A stretch of 64,000 nt of DNA from Joostella atrarenae. Its GTDB lineage: Bacteria; Bacteroidota; Bacteroidia; Flavobacteriales; Flavobacteriaceae. The position numbers and the translations under genes are program-made. Position 1 is the stretch's first letter. Each line of letters begins with the position of its first letter. Below the pieces are notes generated by a model. The model was not told the DNA's origin and did no database searches. It saw only the letters and a list, made by a program, of their open reading frames with translations. The stretch lies in NCBI RefSeq assembly GCF_021764745.1, contig NZ_JAETXX010000009.1, positions 62,001 to 126,000 of the forward strand. Reading direction: 5' to 3'. Positions 34,433 to 44,060 of the stretch are shown here, one piece after another.

Positions 34433-37400
34433 TTATTTAAAGACCTTTTTATATCTCCAATAACTTACGCCACCTAAAACAAATACAAAGAATACTGCAT
34501 AATAAACAAACATTGGCGTAATAACTTTATCTCCACTTGCATATGAATGTAATCCTGAAAGGTAAAAGTTAACACCAAAATATGTCATCATGATACTCGC
34601 AAATGCCAAAATACTAGCAAAGTTGTAAGCCCAACGACCACGTAAACCTGGTACAAGCCTCATATGAATTACAAAAGCATAAACCATAATACTTATAAGC
34701 GCCCATGTTTCTTTTGGATCCCAGCCCCAATATCTACCCCAACTCTCGTTAGCCCATTGTCCTCCTAGAAAGTTTCCAATAGTTAACATAACAAGACCTA
34801 CAGTAAGCGCCAGTTCATTAATAATAGTAAGCTCTTGAATACTGAGCTCCATTTTAGATTTATTCTTCTTTGTAGTAAAAGTTATTAATAATAACGTTAC
34901 AACACCTAAGATCATTCCTAATGTAAACGGTCCGTAGCTTCCTACAATTACTGCTACGTGAATCATTAACCAATAACTATCTAAAACAGGTTGTAGATTT
35001 GCTATGGCAGGATCTATCCAATTCATGTGTGCTCCAAACAGTATAATTGCTGTTACAAAAGCTGTTGATGCAAGTGTAAGGTTACTTTTTCTTGCGAATA
35101 ACAACCCTAATCCCATTGTACTCCAAGCCACATACAACACACTCTCATAAGCATCACTCCACGGCGCATGTCCACTAATATACCATCTTGCTGCTAATCC
35201 TAAAGTTTGTAGAGCAAACATGATAAAGATAGCTACTTTACATACGTTAATAATAATTCTGAGTGCTTTAGAATCTCTAAAAATCTGAATAATAATAGCG
35301 GTGAACATCACTAAACCTATAACCATATACCAGATTAAAAGCTCTTCGAAAATATTTAACTTATTATAAATAATCTCCGTTTGTATTTTTGTTTCTGAAG
35401 GCAATACCTCAGAACCATAGTTTTTTTGATTCTGTTTGAAAGCTTCTATAATTTTATCTGCTTGGGTATAATCTCCTGTGCTTTTAGCTTGTTGTAAAGC
35501 CATCACATAGAAAGATAAAGACTTGTTTATAAAATTAGCATAAAGTGAATCGTTAACTTTATAAGATTCATTTTTAAATGCTGTTGCAGAAATCCATTTA
35601 TTATTCTCATTATCTGGCAACGGATAGATTCTAAGAATCTCCCCTCCTAGCGCTTGATTAACCAATCCTAGCTTTAAATCAAACTCTCTAAAACCTTTTT
35701 GAAATTGATTAGGTGTATTTGTAGCATATGCATCTTGAAGGTATGGAGACAATTTATATTCTACTCCATCGAAAAAGTCGACCGCTTTTACATACTCTTG
35801 ATCTTTAGGAACGTCAATAACAGTTCTAATACTATCATTCTTACTAGTTATATATAGTAAGTCTACATTATACCATAATGCAGGATTCTGTATCATAGAT
35901 ACCAATACTTGATTAGCATCTAAATCTTCAAACGTATCAGACTTTCTTAGTTTTCTAAGCAACTCAGAAGCAAATGTATTCACAGGCTTCATCCTTCCTT
36001 TACTATCTTGAATAATTAACTCTCCAAACTTAGCTGCATGTTCTTTTGGAACTATGGTAGTTTGTAAAATAGAATCTATTTGGTGTTTCGTTGGCGGAGT
36101 AACATGTATGTGTTCTTCTTCTTTTACTTGTTGATCTTCTGGGTGGTCTATCGTTCCATGCATTGGAATGTTTTGAGCAAACCCACTAAAAACTGTAAAA
36201 AGGATTACAATAGCAGATAAAGTAGCTTTCTTTGCCTTTACTTTTTCTAACATCTCTCCTAATTTTATAAATCGCGTTTTTCCGAAGAACATAATTCCCA
36301 TAAGTCCCGTGTATAATAAGAAATACCCTAAATAGGTAATCCAAGTTCCCCAATAATCATGATTTACAGAAAGTATTGTTCCCTTTTCATCTGGATCAAA
36401 TCCTGACTGAAAGAAGCGATACCCGCCATGATCCAACACATGATTCATATAAATATCATAATCAAAAGTACGCTCGTCATTTACGGTAACTTTACTCATA
36501 AATGAAGAATACCCCTTCTCTGTACCTGGGTATTTTTCAGCAATAAAATCATTTAAAGTAATACTAAAAGGAAGGTCTTTTTTAATAGAACCAAAAGAAA
36601 GATGAAAGTCAAAATCACCAACGGTAACTGTCTTAGGGTTTGTAAGATGTCCTGATCCTCCTAAAACTTTAACTTGTTTCGTTTCTCCACCAGTAGTAAT
36701 ATCTAATATAATTGCGTCTTGCTGATTTTCATTTTTCTCTTTCGTTTCTACAACACCATATTCACCCTTTATCATTTGATCAGGAAAAACAAATTGCATT
36801 CCCGCTGTATTATAAAGAGAACGATACATTAATTCTTGCACGCTGTCTTGAACTACAGTTCCTTGAAACTGATCTGCCATTCTCATAAAAGTACCTTCAA
36901 AAGGTGATTTTATAGTACTCGCAGAATCGTTAACCGTAATATTTACAGCTCCTGGAGTTTCTTTATTTAAGGCGAATAATATATTATGAATATTGGCTAC
37001 CTCTCCATCTTTCAAATAATGATCATGTCTGTTACCTCCACCTGCTTCTACGATCTTAAGATAGTTATCACCATTCTCGGTTTCAATAAGTCCTTCTTCT
37101 GCTCCTTCAATAAAACCTGCATAAGAAATTTTAAAAGGTTCCCCTTTAAAATCTGATTTCCATGGAAGCGAAGATTTTATAGCCTCACTAGTTACCATTA
37201 TTTCATCTTGAAGAGGTTTTCTTAGTGGCTCGCCATCTACATCTCCATCTACAAAAACACTAAGGTATTTTTGTTGCGTAAGAATATAATCCACTGTAGA
37301 ACCCTCTCTAATAGGCATTGCTCCTTCGTAACCAATGTAACGGGTAACAAAAGCTCCCATTATGATCACTATAAAAGATAAGTGTAGTAAAAGTACTGCC

Positions 37401-37630
37401 CACTGTTCTTTCTGAAATAAACGATAACGCTTAATGTTACCAAGGAAATTTATAACAAAAAATAACATGATGAGTTCAAACCACCAAGTGTTATAAATCC
37501 AAATTTTAGAAGTTTCTGTACTGTACCAGTTTTCAATAAAAGTTCCTAGCGCCATTGATACTGCAAATGCAACAAAAAGGATAGCCATTAAACGAGTAGA
37601 AAATATAATTTTTTTAAGAGAATCTAACAT
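34433..37630 (-). CDS. ccsBA: fused ResB-CcsA cytochrome c biogenesis protein (CcsBA)
   Basis: A 1065-residue system II cytochrome c synthase that exports haem and attaches it to CxxCH motifs. The N-terminal ResB/CcsB part has membrane segments near residues 10-100 and a long periplasmic stretch (about 110-420) before a helix around 435-455. A second periplasmic region of about 250 residues follows, then the CcsA part with eight or so membrane helices and the haem-binding motif WGRYWGWDPKETWALI at about 960. The single-chain fusion is normal for Bacteroidota and epsilonproteobacteria. Single gene. Confidence 0.93.
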   Translation of the reverse strand: MLDSLKKIIFSTRLMAILFVAFAVSMALGTFIENWYSTETSKIWIYNTWWFELIMLFFVINFLGNIKRYRLFQKEQWAVLLLHLSFIVIIMGAFVTRYIGYEGAMPIREGSTVDYILTQQKYLSVFVDGDVDGEPLRKPLQDEIMVTSEAIKSSLPWKSDFKGEPFKISYAGFIEGAEEGLIETENGDNYLKIVEAGGGNRHDHYLKDGEVANIHNILFALNKETPGAVNITVNDSASTIKSPFEGTFMRMADQFQGTVVQDSVQELMYRSLYNTAGMQFVFPDQMIKGEYGVVETKEKNENQQDAIILDITTGGETKQVKVLGGSGHLTNPKTVTVGDFDFHLSFGSIKKDLPFSITLNDFIAEKYPGTEKGYSSFMSKVTVNDERTFDYDIYMNHVLDHGGYRFFQSGFDPDEKGTILSVNHDYWGTWITYLGYFLLYTGLMGIMFFGKTRFIKLGEMLEKVKAKKATLSAIVILFTVFSGFAQNIPMHGTIDHPEDQQVKEEEHIHVTPPTKHQIDSILQTTIVPKEHAAKFGELIIQDSKGRMKPVNTFASELLRKLRKSDTFEDLDANQVLVSMIQNPALWYNVDLLYITSKNDSIRTVIDVPKDQEYVKAVDFFDGVEYKLSPYLQDAYATNTPNQFQKGFREFDLKLGLVNQALGGEILRIYPLPDNENNKWISATAFKNESYKVNDSLYANFINKSLSFYVMALQQAKSTGDYTQADKIIEAFKQNQKNYGSEVLPSETKIQTEIIYNKLNIFEELLIWYMVIGLVMFTAIIIQIFRDSKALRIIINVCKVAIFIMFALQTLGLAARWYISGHAPWSDAYESVLYVAWSTMGLGLLFARKSNLTLASTAFVTAIILFGAHMNWIDPAIANLQPVLDSYWLMIHVAVIVGSYGPFTLGMILGVVTLLLITFTTKKNKSKMELSIQELTIINELALTVGLVMLTIGNFLGGQWANESWGRYWGWDPKETWALISIMVYAFVIHMRLVPGLRGRWAYNFASILAFASIMMTYFGVNFYLSGLHSYASGDKVITPMFVYYAVFFVFVLGGVSYWRYKKVFK

Positions 37631-38011
37631 CAGTATTATAGAGTTTTACCAATTGAATTTCAGTTCGCAAAAATAAGTCCTTTTTGTGATTTAAAACGTT
37701 AATTTAGAAGAATTATTAAGAACTTATAATCTACACTTAGTAATATTATAGCTTTATTTCTTTACAAAGACGATAACCGTCTATACAAATAAGCTTAAGA
37801 GACCTATTACCACTCATAGACTGCATAATAAACGTTTTGATAGTATGTTTAATACAGCTCACATTTCTTACATATAAATCTATCTTTAGAAAACGACATA
37901 GTGCTAATAATCGGCATTAAAAACTTCAAAATATTGGTGATAACTTTTATAATGACTAACTTTTTCTCCTTTTTAATCTCCAAAATGGTCACCATTACGT
38001 AATTTAGCAAC
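37631..38011. other. 381-base intergenic region without a supported gene
   Basis: This AT-rich region separates the divergent ccsBA and DUF2520 genes and must hold both promoters. I see only tiny frames (the longest is 26 codons on the minus strand) and no clear hairpin or TAnnTTTG box near either start. Confidence 0.5.
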
Positions 38012-38779
38012 ATGTTAAAAATTGTGCTCCTAGGAGGAGGAAATATAGCGCATCATTTGTTTAGAGTTTTTAATGAAAATAACTCTATAAACGTAGTACA
38101 ATGCTACAATCGATCGCTTTCTGCTATCAAAGTTTTCGAGGATAAAACACGTGTAACTAATAAGCTAGCAGACATTATTGAAGCAGATATTTATGTGATC
38201 GCTGTAAGTGACAATGCTATTGCTGATATTTCTAACGAGCTTCCTTTCTCAAACAAACTGGTTGTACATACTTCTGGCAATGTTTCTATGCTAGATTTAA
38301 ATGAAAAGAATAAACGAGGTGTTTTTTATCCGTTGCAGTCTTTTTCTATTGATAAAGAGGTGAATTTTGAAGAAATCCCTATTTGTATTGAAGCTGAAAA
38401 TGATACAGACCTAAAAGTACTACAAACATTAGCAGCATCTATTTCTAATAAAGTTTATAAAATTGATTCTAAACAACGAAAAGCTATTCATCTTTCCGCT
38501 GTATTTGTAAATAATTTTGTGAATCATATGTACCAAATAGGAAATGAAATCTGTAAGCAGAATGATATCCCTTTTGATATTCTACAGCCTCTTATTGAAG
38601 AAACTTCAGAAAAAATAAAAACACTTACTCCTGAAGAATCTCAAACAGGACCCGCAAAAAGAAACGATACAAAAACCATAAATTCGCATCTCGAATTACT
38701 AGAAAAAGATTCGCATAAAGAAATATACAAACTACTAACAACATCTATAATTAATAGCTATGGAAGAAAAGAGTTATAA
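38012..38779 (+). CDS. Rossmann-like / DUF2520 protein
   Basis: A 255-residue protein with an N-terminal NAD(P)-binding segment (LKIVLLGGGNIAHHLFRVF) and a C-terminal helical DUF2520 domain (LSAVFVNNFVNHMYQIGNEI, about 168-187), the overall shape of 6-phosphogluconate or F420/ProC-like oxidoreductases. The substrate is unknown. Its last 20 bases overlap the start of the KdsC-like gene, so they are cotranscribed. This pairing with KdsC-like and Maf genes is common in Flavobacteriia. Confidence 0.85.
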   Translation: MLKIVLLGGGNIAHHLFRVFNENNSINVVQCYNRSLSAIKVFEDKTRVTNKLADIIEADIYVIAVSDNAIADISNELPFSNKLVVHTSGNVSMLDLNEKNKRGVFYPLQSFSIDKEVNFEEIPICIEAENDTDLKVLQTLAASISNKVYKIDSKQRKAIHLSAVFVNNFVNHMYQIGNEICKQNDIPFDILQPLIEETSEKIKTLTPEESQTGPAKRNDTKTINSHLELLEKDSHKEIYKLLTTSIINSYGRKEL

Positions 38780-39290
38780 AGAATATCTAGAACACATTAC
38801 TACTTTTGTTTTTGATGTAGACGGCGTTTTAACAGACGGAATTATATCAATCACTTCAGACGGGCAATTACTAAGAACCATGAATGTAAAAGATGGTTAT
38901 GCTATGAAAACTGCCTTAGATAAGGGTTATAATATTTGTATTATTTCTGGTGGAAGTAACGAAGGTGTTCGCTCAAGATTACGAGGATTAGGGATTACTG
39001 ATATTCATTTAGGTGTGAGCAATAAAATAGATACACTTGATGAATATTTTGATGTCTATAATATTAAATCTGAAAATGTTCTTTATATGGGAGATGACAT
39101 TCCAGATTATCATGTTATGAAAATGGTAGGAATGCCTTGTTGCCCAAATGATGCAGTTGCTGAAATTAAAGAGATTTCAAAATATATTTCTCATAAACAA
39201 GGTGGAAAAGGATGCGTTCGTGATGTGATTGAACAAGTCTTGAAAGTACAGGGTAAATGGAAAGATAGTTTTGATGCAAAAACCGACTAA
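38760..39290 (+). CDS. KdsC-like HAD phosphatase
   Basis: A 176-residue HAD-superfamily phosphatase of the KdsC (KDO-8-phosphate phosphatase) subfamily. HAD motif I is FDVDGVLTDG (residues about 17-26), motif II is ISGG, and motif IV is YMGDDIPD. The absence of a cap domain matches the tetrameric KdsC type. KdsC makes KDO for lipopolysaccharide; some Bacteroidota homologues act on related nonulosonic acid phosphates, and no kdsA or kdsB gene is nearby to decide. Overlaps the DUF2520 gene by 20 bases. Confidence 0.88.
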   Translation: MEEKSYKEYLEHITTFVFDVDGVLTDGIISITSDGQLLRTMNVKDGYAMKTALDKGYNICIISGGSNEGVRSRLRGLGITDIHLGVSNKIDTLDEYFDVYNIKSENVLYMGDDIPDYHVMKMVGMPCCPNDAVAEIKEISKYISHKQGGKGCVRDVIEQVLKVQGKWKDSFDAKTD

Positions 39291-39367
39291 AAAATTGTAA
39301 TCGATAGGTTTCTATTTTGTAAAGCTTCAAACATTCTACTTTATGCACTTTAATTAAATAATTAAAA

Positions 39368-39961
39368 ATGATTTTAAACGACAGACTTAAAGATTATAAC
39401 ATTATCCTGGCTTCTGGCTCTCCTAGAAGGCAACAATTTATAAAAGACCTAGGTATTGAATTTGAGATCCGCTTAAAAGAAGTTGAAGAAGTATACCCTA
39501 AGCGATTATATAAATACGAAATTTCTGATTATCTAGCTCAGCTAAAATCGTTACCACATAAGGAGACACTCAAAGAGAATGATATTCTAATAACTTCGGA
39601 TACTATTGTTTGGCACAACGAAGAAGCCCTTGGAAAGCCAAGAAGTAAAGAGGAAGCCATGGCTATGTTGAGATCGCTTTCTGGAAATATGCATGAAGTA
39701 ATTACCTCTGTCTGTTTTACTACTAAAAAAATAGAAAAAACTATCAATCATATTACTAAAGTATATTTTAAAGAGCTTACAGAGGATGAAATTGAGTATT
39801 ATGTAACCAATTACAAACCTTATGACAAAGCTGGTGGTTACGGAATTCAAGAATGGATTGGTCAAATAGGAATTATTAAAATTGAAGGTTCTTATGCAAA
39901 TGTTGTTGGCTTGCCTGTTTATGAAGTTTATAAAGCTTTAAACTCCCTAGTAATAGAATAG
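39368..39961 (+). CDS. maf: Maf-like nucleotide pyrophosphatase
   Basis: A 197-residue Maf/HAM1-fold enzyme that hydrolyses non-canonical or pyrimidine nucleoside triphosphates. Motifs are LASGSPRRQQF (residues about 15-25), the catalytic SDTIVWHNEEALGKPRS, and the late YDKAGGYGIQEWIG. The presence of that last block points to the YhdE-type dTTP/UTP pyrophosphatase subgroup. The same-strand row DUF2520, kdsC-like, maf, anchored protein and mscS has gaps below 80 bases and probably forms one operon. Confidence 0.92.
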   Translation: MILNDRLKDYNIILASGSPRRQQFIKDLGIEFEIRLKEVEEVYPKRLYKYEISDYLAQLKSLPHKETLKENDILITSDTIVWHNEEALGKPRSKEEAMAMLRSLSGNMHEVITSVCFTTKKIEKTINHITKVYFKELTEDEIEYYVTNYKPYDKAGGYGIQEWIGQIGIIKIEGSYANVVGLPVYEVYKALNSLVIE

Positions 39962-39993
39962 TTTTTTGTAATTTTAAATTAAAGTAGGTTCAG

Positions 39994-40899
39994 ATGAAAA
40001 CAACAAAGTACTTATCTTTATTTTTAATTATAATTCTTGCTATCTCTGCCATTTATTGGGGATTTACAAGTACAGATACTAAAAAAGTTTCTCGAGAATT
40101 AACTGACGATTTTCGAAAATATTGGTTTTCTGGAGAGGCAGAAATCACCTCTTACGAATTATCTCAAGCACGCTACGGAGAAGTTAGAGACGGAAAATCT
40201 GTGCTTATTTTTGTGTCGGAGCCCTTTTTAAAAAATAAGCAAGTAAAAGCTGATAATCCCTCTGACGATGATGTTACCGTTTTAAAGCTTAACAGTACTA
40301 AAAATTATATAACAGGCATTTATCCGTACTCAATAATGACGAGTACTTTTTTTCCTATTAGCTATCAAGATCATGCCATTAAAGTAACCAATACCGTTAC
40401 AGAATGGTGCGGACAAGCCTATACACAAATTAACAGTAGAGATAGATTTGAAGTTACTTCTCATTCTTATTTTGAAAATGAAGCTGACCAAAACTATAAA
40501 ATAGAAGAAGGTCTTTTGGAAGATGAAATTTGGACACAAATAAGGATCAATCCTCAAGATTTACCAATAGGAAATATAGATCTTATCCCTTCATTAGAAT
40601 ACACCCGACTAAAACATATTCCTGTTAAGAAGTTCAAAGCAGAAGCTTCTCTCGACAAAAAGGGCGCTTTATCTTCTTATAAAATCCATTATCCTAATTT
40701 AGAGAGAACACTTGTTATCAACTTCAAAACAAAATTCCCACACACTATTGATAATTGGCAAGAAACTTACAAAAGTGGCTTTGGAAAAGATGCTAAAAAA
40801 CTGACATCCACAGCTAAAAAAATCAGAACAATTAAATCTGCTTATTGGTCAAAAAAATCTATAACTGATGTATCTTTGCGGGACTCATTAGGTTTATAA
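39994..40899 (+). CDS. membrane-anchored protein of unknown function
   Basis: A 301-residue protein with one N-terminal hydrophobic segment (YLSLFLIIILAISAIYWGF) and no lipobox Cys, so it is either secreted or anchored with a periplasmic domain. The rest is beta-rich with conserved-looking WFSGEAEITSYELSQARYGE and NTVTEWCGQAYTQINSR. It is not a Maf protein in sequence, although homologues are sometimes labelled so because of the neighbour. It starts 32 bases after maf and ends 4 bases before the mscS-like gene. Confidence 0.75.
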   Translation: MKTTKYLSLFLIIILAISAIYWGFTSTDTKKVSRELTDDFRKYWFSGEAEITSYELSQARYGEVRDGKSVLIFVSEPFLKNKQVKADNPSDDDVTVLKLNSTKNYITGIYPYSIMTSTFFPISYQDHAIKVTNTVTEWCGQAYTQINSRDRFEVTSHSYFENEADQNYKIEEGLLEDEIWTQIRINPQDLPIGNIDLIPSLEYTRLKHIPVKKFKAEASLDKKGALSSYKIHYPNLERTLVINFKTKFPHTIDNWQETYKSGFGKDAKKLTSTAKKIRTIKSAYWSKKSITDVSLRDSLGL

Positions 40900-40903
40900 T
40901 TTT

Positions 40904-41443
40904 ATGACAGAATACTTAGTAATATACAAAGACGAAATAATAAGAACACTTGTCGTTATTCTTATTCTATTTTTAGTTCGATTCTTACTTTTTAAAGCCA
41001 TAAAAAAAGTAGGAAAAATTGGTGATATAGACAGAAATAGAACCTTACTTATCTTAAAGTATTTTAATACATTTATATTCATTGTTGGTGCCATTGTAAT
41101 TAGTTTTATTTGGGGCTTAGACTTTAAAGATTTGGGTCTATTTTTCTCTTCTGCTTTTGCGGTAATTGGTGTTGCTTTTTTTGCTTCATGGTCTATATTA
41201 AGTAATGTTACAGCCGGAATTATTTTATTCTTCTCATTCCCTTTTAAAATTGGAGATCGTATTAGAATTCAAGATAAAGACTTCCCTTCAGAAGCTATTA
41301 TTGAGGATATAAAAGCATTCCATTTACATTTACGCACAGATGACGGAGAACTTATTACCTACCCCAATAGTTTAATGCTACAAAAGGGAATTGTTGTAAT
41401 TAACAAACCAGATCGTGAAGATGATGGTGCCAGTACGCTATAA
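40904..41443 (+). CDS. small MscS-type mechanosensitive channel
   Basis: A 179-residue channel with two or three membrane helices and the pore helix region SWSILSNVTAGIILFFSFPF leading into the beta domain (KIGDRIRIQDKD, residues about 118-129). It lacks the large C-terminal vestibule domain of E. coli MscS, so it is a minimal form. MscS proteins release solutes on osmotic downshock. It starts 5 bases after the preceding gene, as the last member of the row. Confidence 0.88.
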   Translation: MTEYLVIYKDEIIRTLVVILILFLVRFLLFKAIKKVGKIGDIDRNRTLLILKYFNTFIFIVGAIVISFIWGLDFKDLGLFFSSAFAVIGVAFFASWSILSNVTAGIILFFSFPFKIGDRIRIQDKDFPSEAIIEDIKAFHLHLRTDDGELITYPNSLMLQKGIVVINKPDREDDGASTL

Positions 41444-41521
41444 TAATTTGCTTATTAACTTTCAACAACAGTTTAAAAATTTATAACTGCTAGTTCTGTT
41501 CTTCCTATTATAACAAATGAT

Positions 41522-41529
41522 TATATTTG
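41522..41529 (+). promoter_or_regulatory. -7 box TATATTTG upstream of the S9 peptidase
   Basis: TATATTTG fits TAnnTTTG, 28 bases before the chosen ATG at 41557. It lies where the longer upstream start would begin, which supports the downstream start. Confidence 0.4.
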
Positions 41530-41556
41530 GTTTTTTCAATAATCATAACATTTATA

Positions 41557-43935
41557 ATGAAAAGAACTACACTTCTAAGCTTATTTCTATTAACAAGTTT
41601 TTGCTTCACGCAAGCACAAAAAAATAACAATTCCAAATTATCTATCAAGCAGATTATGCAAGGGGACAATTTTGTTGGTCATTTACCTTCAAATGCCCAT
41701 TGGTCTGCTGACGGAAAAAACATTCTCTTTAATTGGAATCCAGAAAATGCATTCAGCGATTCGCTATATACATATAATACAGCTTCAGAAACAACAAAAA
41801 AAGTAGGTTTTGAGGCTTCTTATAATCTTCCTTCTCCATACGGGATTTATAGCAACGATAAATCAAAAAAAATATACAGTAAGAATGGTGATGTTTATAT
41901 GATGACAATCGCCTCTGGAGAAATCATTCAAATTACCAATACTCAAGATTACGAAGGGAATGTTCATTTTACTAACAATGAACAGCAAATAGCATATGTC
42001 AGTAATAAAAATATTTATACTTGGGATATAAAAACTGGAGTGACAAAACAAATTACCGATTTCAATAACGGAAAAGAGAAAGACGGGAATAAAAGAGATG
42101 AAAAAGATGAATGGCTATACCAAGACCAATTAGCTCTTTTCGATGTTTTAAGTGAACGCAAAGCTAAAAAAGATAGACAGGATTATTTTGATAAAAAGGA
42201 AGCTCTAAAAGCTCCTCTTCCAATTTACTCTGAAGGTAAATCTATTCAAAACCAACATATAAGTCCAGATGGGAAGTATGTAAGCTATTTATTGGTAGAA
42301 AGGGAAGACAATAAAGGGACTATTACCCCACATTACGTTACAGAATCTGGCTATACTGAAGATCAACACACACGATCTAAAGTAGGAAATGAGCCCGATA
42401 CATATGAGCTTTTTATATATGATATTGAAAACAGAAAAACATATCCTGTTGCATTAGACAATCTTGAAGGATTGGATTATATTCCTGAATACACTAAAGA
42501 TTATCCTGATAAAACATATAAAAATGATAATAGAATAGGATATATAAGTGGCCCTATTTGGAATAAAGACGGGAGTAAAGCTGTTTTAGATATCAATACG
42601 AACGACTATAAAGACCGATGGATTGTTTTATTAAACACGGAAGATGGTACCGTAACTAATTTGGATCATCAGCATGATATCGCTTGGATTGCAGGACCTG
42701 GAATTGGCGGTTATCGAGGTGGTGAATTAGGATGGATGCCAGATGATAAAAGTATATGGTTTCAATCGGAAAAAACTGGATATTCACATCTTTACACTTT
42801 AAATACAACTAATAAAAAATCAAAAGCAGTAACTTCTGGGGATTTTGAAATTTATAACCCTAAAATTGCTAACGATAAGAAGCATTGGTATTTTACAGCA
42901 AACAAAACGCATCCTGGAGATCGTCAATTTTATAGAATGTCTTTAAATGGCGGAAAAATGGAGCAATTAACTTTCAAGACAGGAAGAAATGATGTCACGC
43001 TTTCTTCTGATGAAAAGCAAATGGCTATCCTCTACTCTTACGCCAATCAACCTAGGGAATTATATATAAAAGAAAATCCAATTTATAATAAAAATGCCGT
43101 TGCAAAACAAGTAACACATTCTACAACCAAAGATTTTGAAGCGTACGACTGGAGATCTCCAGAATTCATAACTTTTAAAGCAAATGATGGTGCTAACGTA
43201 CACGCAAGAATCTACAAACCAGCTACAGAAGTAAAAAATAAAGGTGCAATAATCTTTGTTCACGGTGCTGGGTATTTACAGAATGCACATAAATGGTGGA
43301 GTTCTTACTTTCGTGAATATATGTTTCATAATATTTTAGTTGATAACGGATACACTGTTTTGGATATTGATTACCGTGGAAGCGCAGGATATGGTAGAGA
43401 TTGGCGTACAGGCATCTACAGACATATGGGAGGAAAAGATTTAAGCGATCAGGTAGACGGTGCGGCTTATTTGGTAAATGAACATGGAATTGATAAAGAT
43501 AAAATTGGAATTTATGGAGGTTCTTATGGTGGATTTATTACACTAATGGGAATGTTTAATGAAGCAGATACTTTTACGGCTGGTGCTGCAATAAGATCTG
43601 TAGGAGATTGGGCAGCTTACAATCATGGCTATACAGCTCGTATTTTAAATACTCCAACAACAGATAGCCTTGCATACAGAAAAAGCTCTCCTATATATTT
43701 TGCTGATGGTTTGGAAGGAGATTTACTTATTTTACACGGAATGGTAGATGATAATGTGCATTTCCAAGATATGGTACGCCTTTCTCAAAAACTTATCGAG
43801 CTAGGAAAAACCAATTGGGAAATGGCTGTTTATCCAGTAGAAAGGCATGGTTTTGTAGAGCCTAGTAGTTGGACAGATGAATATACTAGAATTTTCAACC
43901 TGTTTAATGAAAGTCTTTTAGGAAAGAAAAACTAA
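41557..43935 (+). CDS. S9-family prolyl oligopeptidase (DPP IV type)
   Basis: A 792-residue exported serine peptidase. The start at 41557 puts the signal peptide (TTLLSLFLLTSFCFTQAQ) at the N-terminus; the frame is open 10 codons further. Residues about 40-520 are the DPP IV-type beta-propeller (SWEKTGYSHLY-like blades, for example SPDGKYVSYLL), and the alpha/beta-hydrolase domain carries Ser656 in GGSYGGF, the acid at Asp731/732 in HGMVDDNVHF and His764 in ERHGF. It cleaves dipeptides or oligopeptides after Pro or Ala. Single gene with a strong terminator. Confidence 0.92.
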   Translation: MKRTTLLSLFLLTSFCFTQAQKNNNSKLSIKQIMQGDNFVGHLPSNAHWSADGKNILFNWNPENAFSDSLYTYNTASETTKKVGFEASYNLPSPYGIYSNDKSKKIYSKNGDVYMMTIASGEIIQITNTQDYEGNVHFTNNEQQIAYVSNKNIYTWDIKTGVTKQITDFNNGKEKDGNKRDEKDEWLYQDQLALFDVLSERKAKKDRQDYFDKKEALKAPLPIYSEGKSIQNQHISPDGKYVSYLLVEREDNKGTITPHYVTESGYTEDQHTRSKVGNEPDTYELFIYDIENRKTYPVALDNLEGLDYIPEYTKDYPDKTYKNDNRIGYISGPIWNKDGSKAVLDINTNDYKDRWIVLLNTEDGTVTNLDHQHDIAWIAGPGIGGYRGGELGWMPDDKSIWFQSEKTGYSHLYTLNTTNKKSKAVTSGDFEIYNPKIANDKKHWYFTANKTHPGDRQFYRMSLNGGKMEQLTFKTGRNDVTLSSDEKQMAILYSYANQPRELYIKENPIYNKNAVAKQVTHSTTKDFEAYDWRSPEFITFKANDGANVHARIYKPATEVKNKGAIIFVHGAGYLQNAHKWWSSYFREYMFHNILVDNGYTVLDIDYRGSAGYGRDWRTGIYRHMGGKDLSDQVDGAAYLVNEHGIDKDKIGIYGGSYGGFITLMGMFNEADTFTAGAAIRSVGDWAAYNHGYTARILNTPTTDSLAYRKSSPIYFADGLEGDLLILHGMVDDNVHFQDMVRLSQKLIELGKTNWEMAVYPVERHGFVEPSSWTDEYTRIFNLFNESLLGKKN

Positions 43936-43953
43936 ATTATTTCTGTCCTGAAT

Positions 43954-44003
43954 AAAAAAAGGATTCGATTTCTCAGCTATTAGAGAGATCGGATCCTTTT
44001 TTA
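43954..44003. terminator. bidirectional terminator
   Basis: AAAAAAAGGATTCGATTTCTC pairs, with two wobble or mismatched positions, with GAGAGATCGGATCCTTTTTT (loop about 9 bases) between the converging S9 peptidase and fucosidase genes. Confidence 0.85.
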
Positions 44004-44060
44004 TTGATACTAAAATTACTTAGCTGAATCTTGATTTGAAAAAATCAGAAAGCTTCTTTA

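Noticed and set aside
37720-37890. Two tiny minus-strand frames (16 and 26 codons) upstream of ccsBA
   Set aside because: Too short, in different frames and without amino-acid bias or start signals.
39166-39348. Minus-strand frame over the kdsC-like stop and the gap before maf
   Set aside because: Mostly antisense to a clear gene and without start signals.
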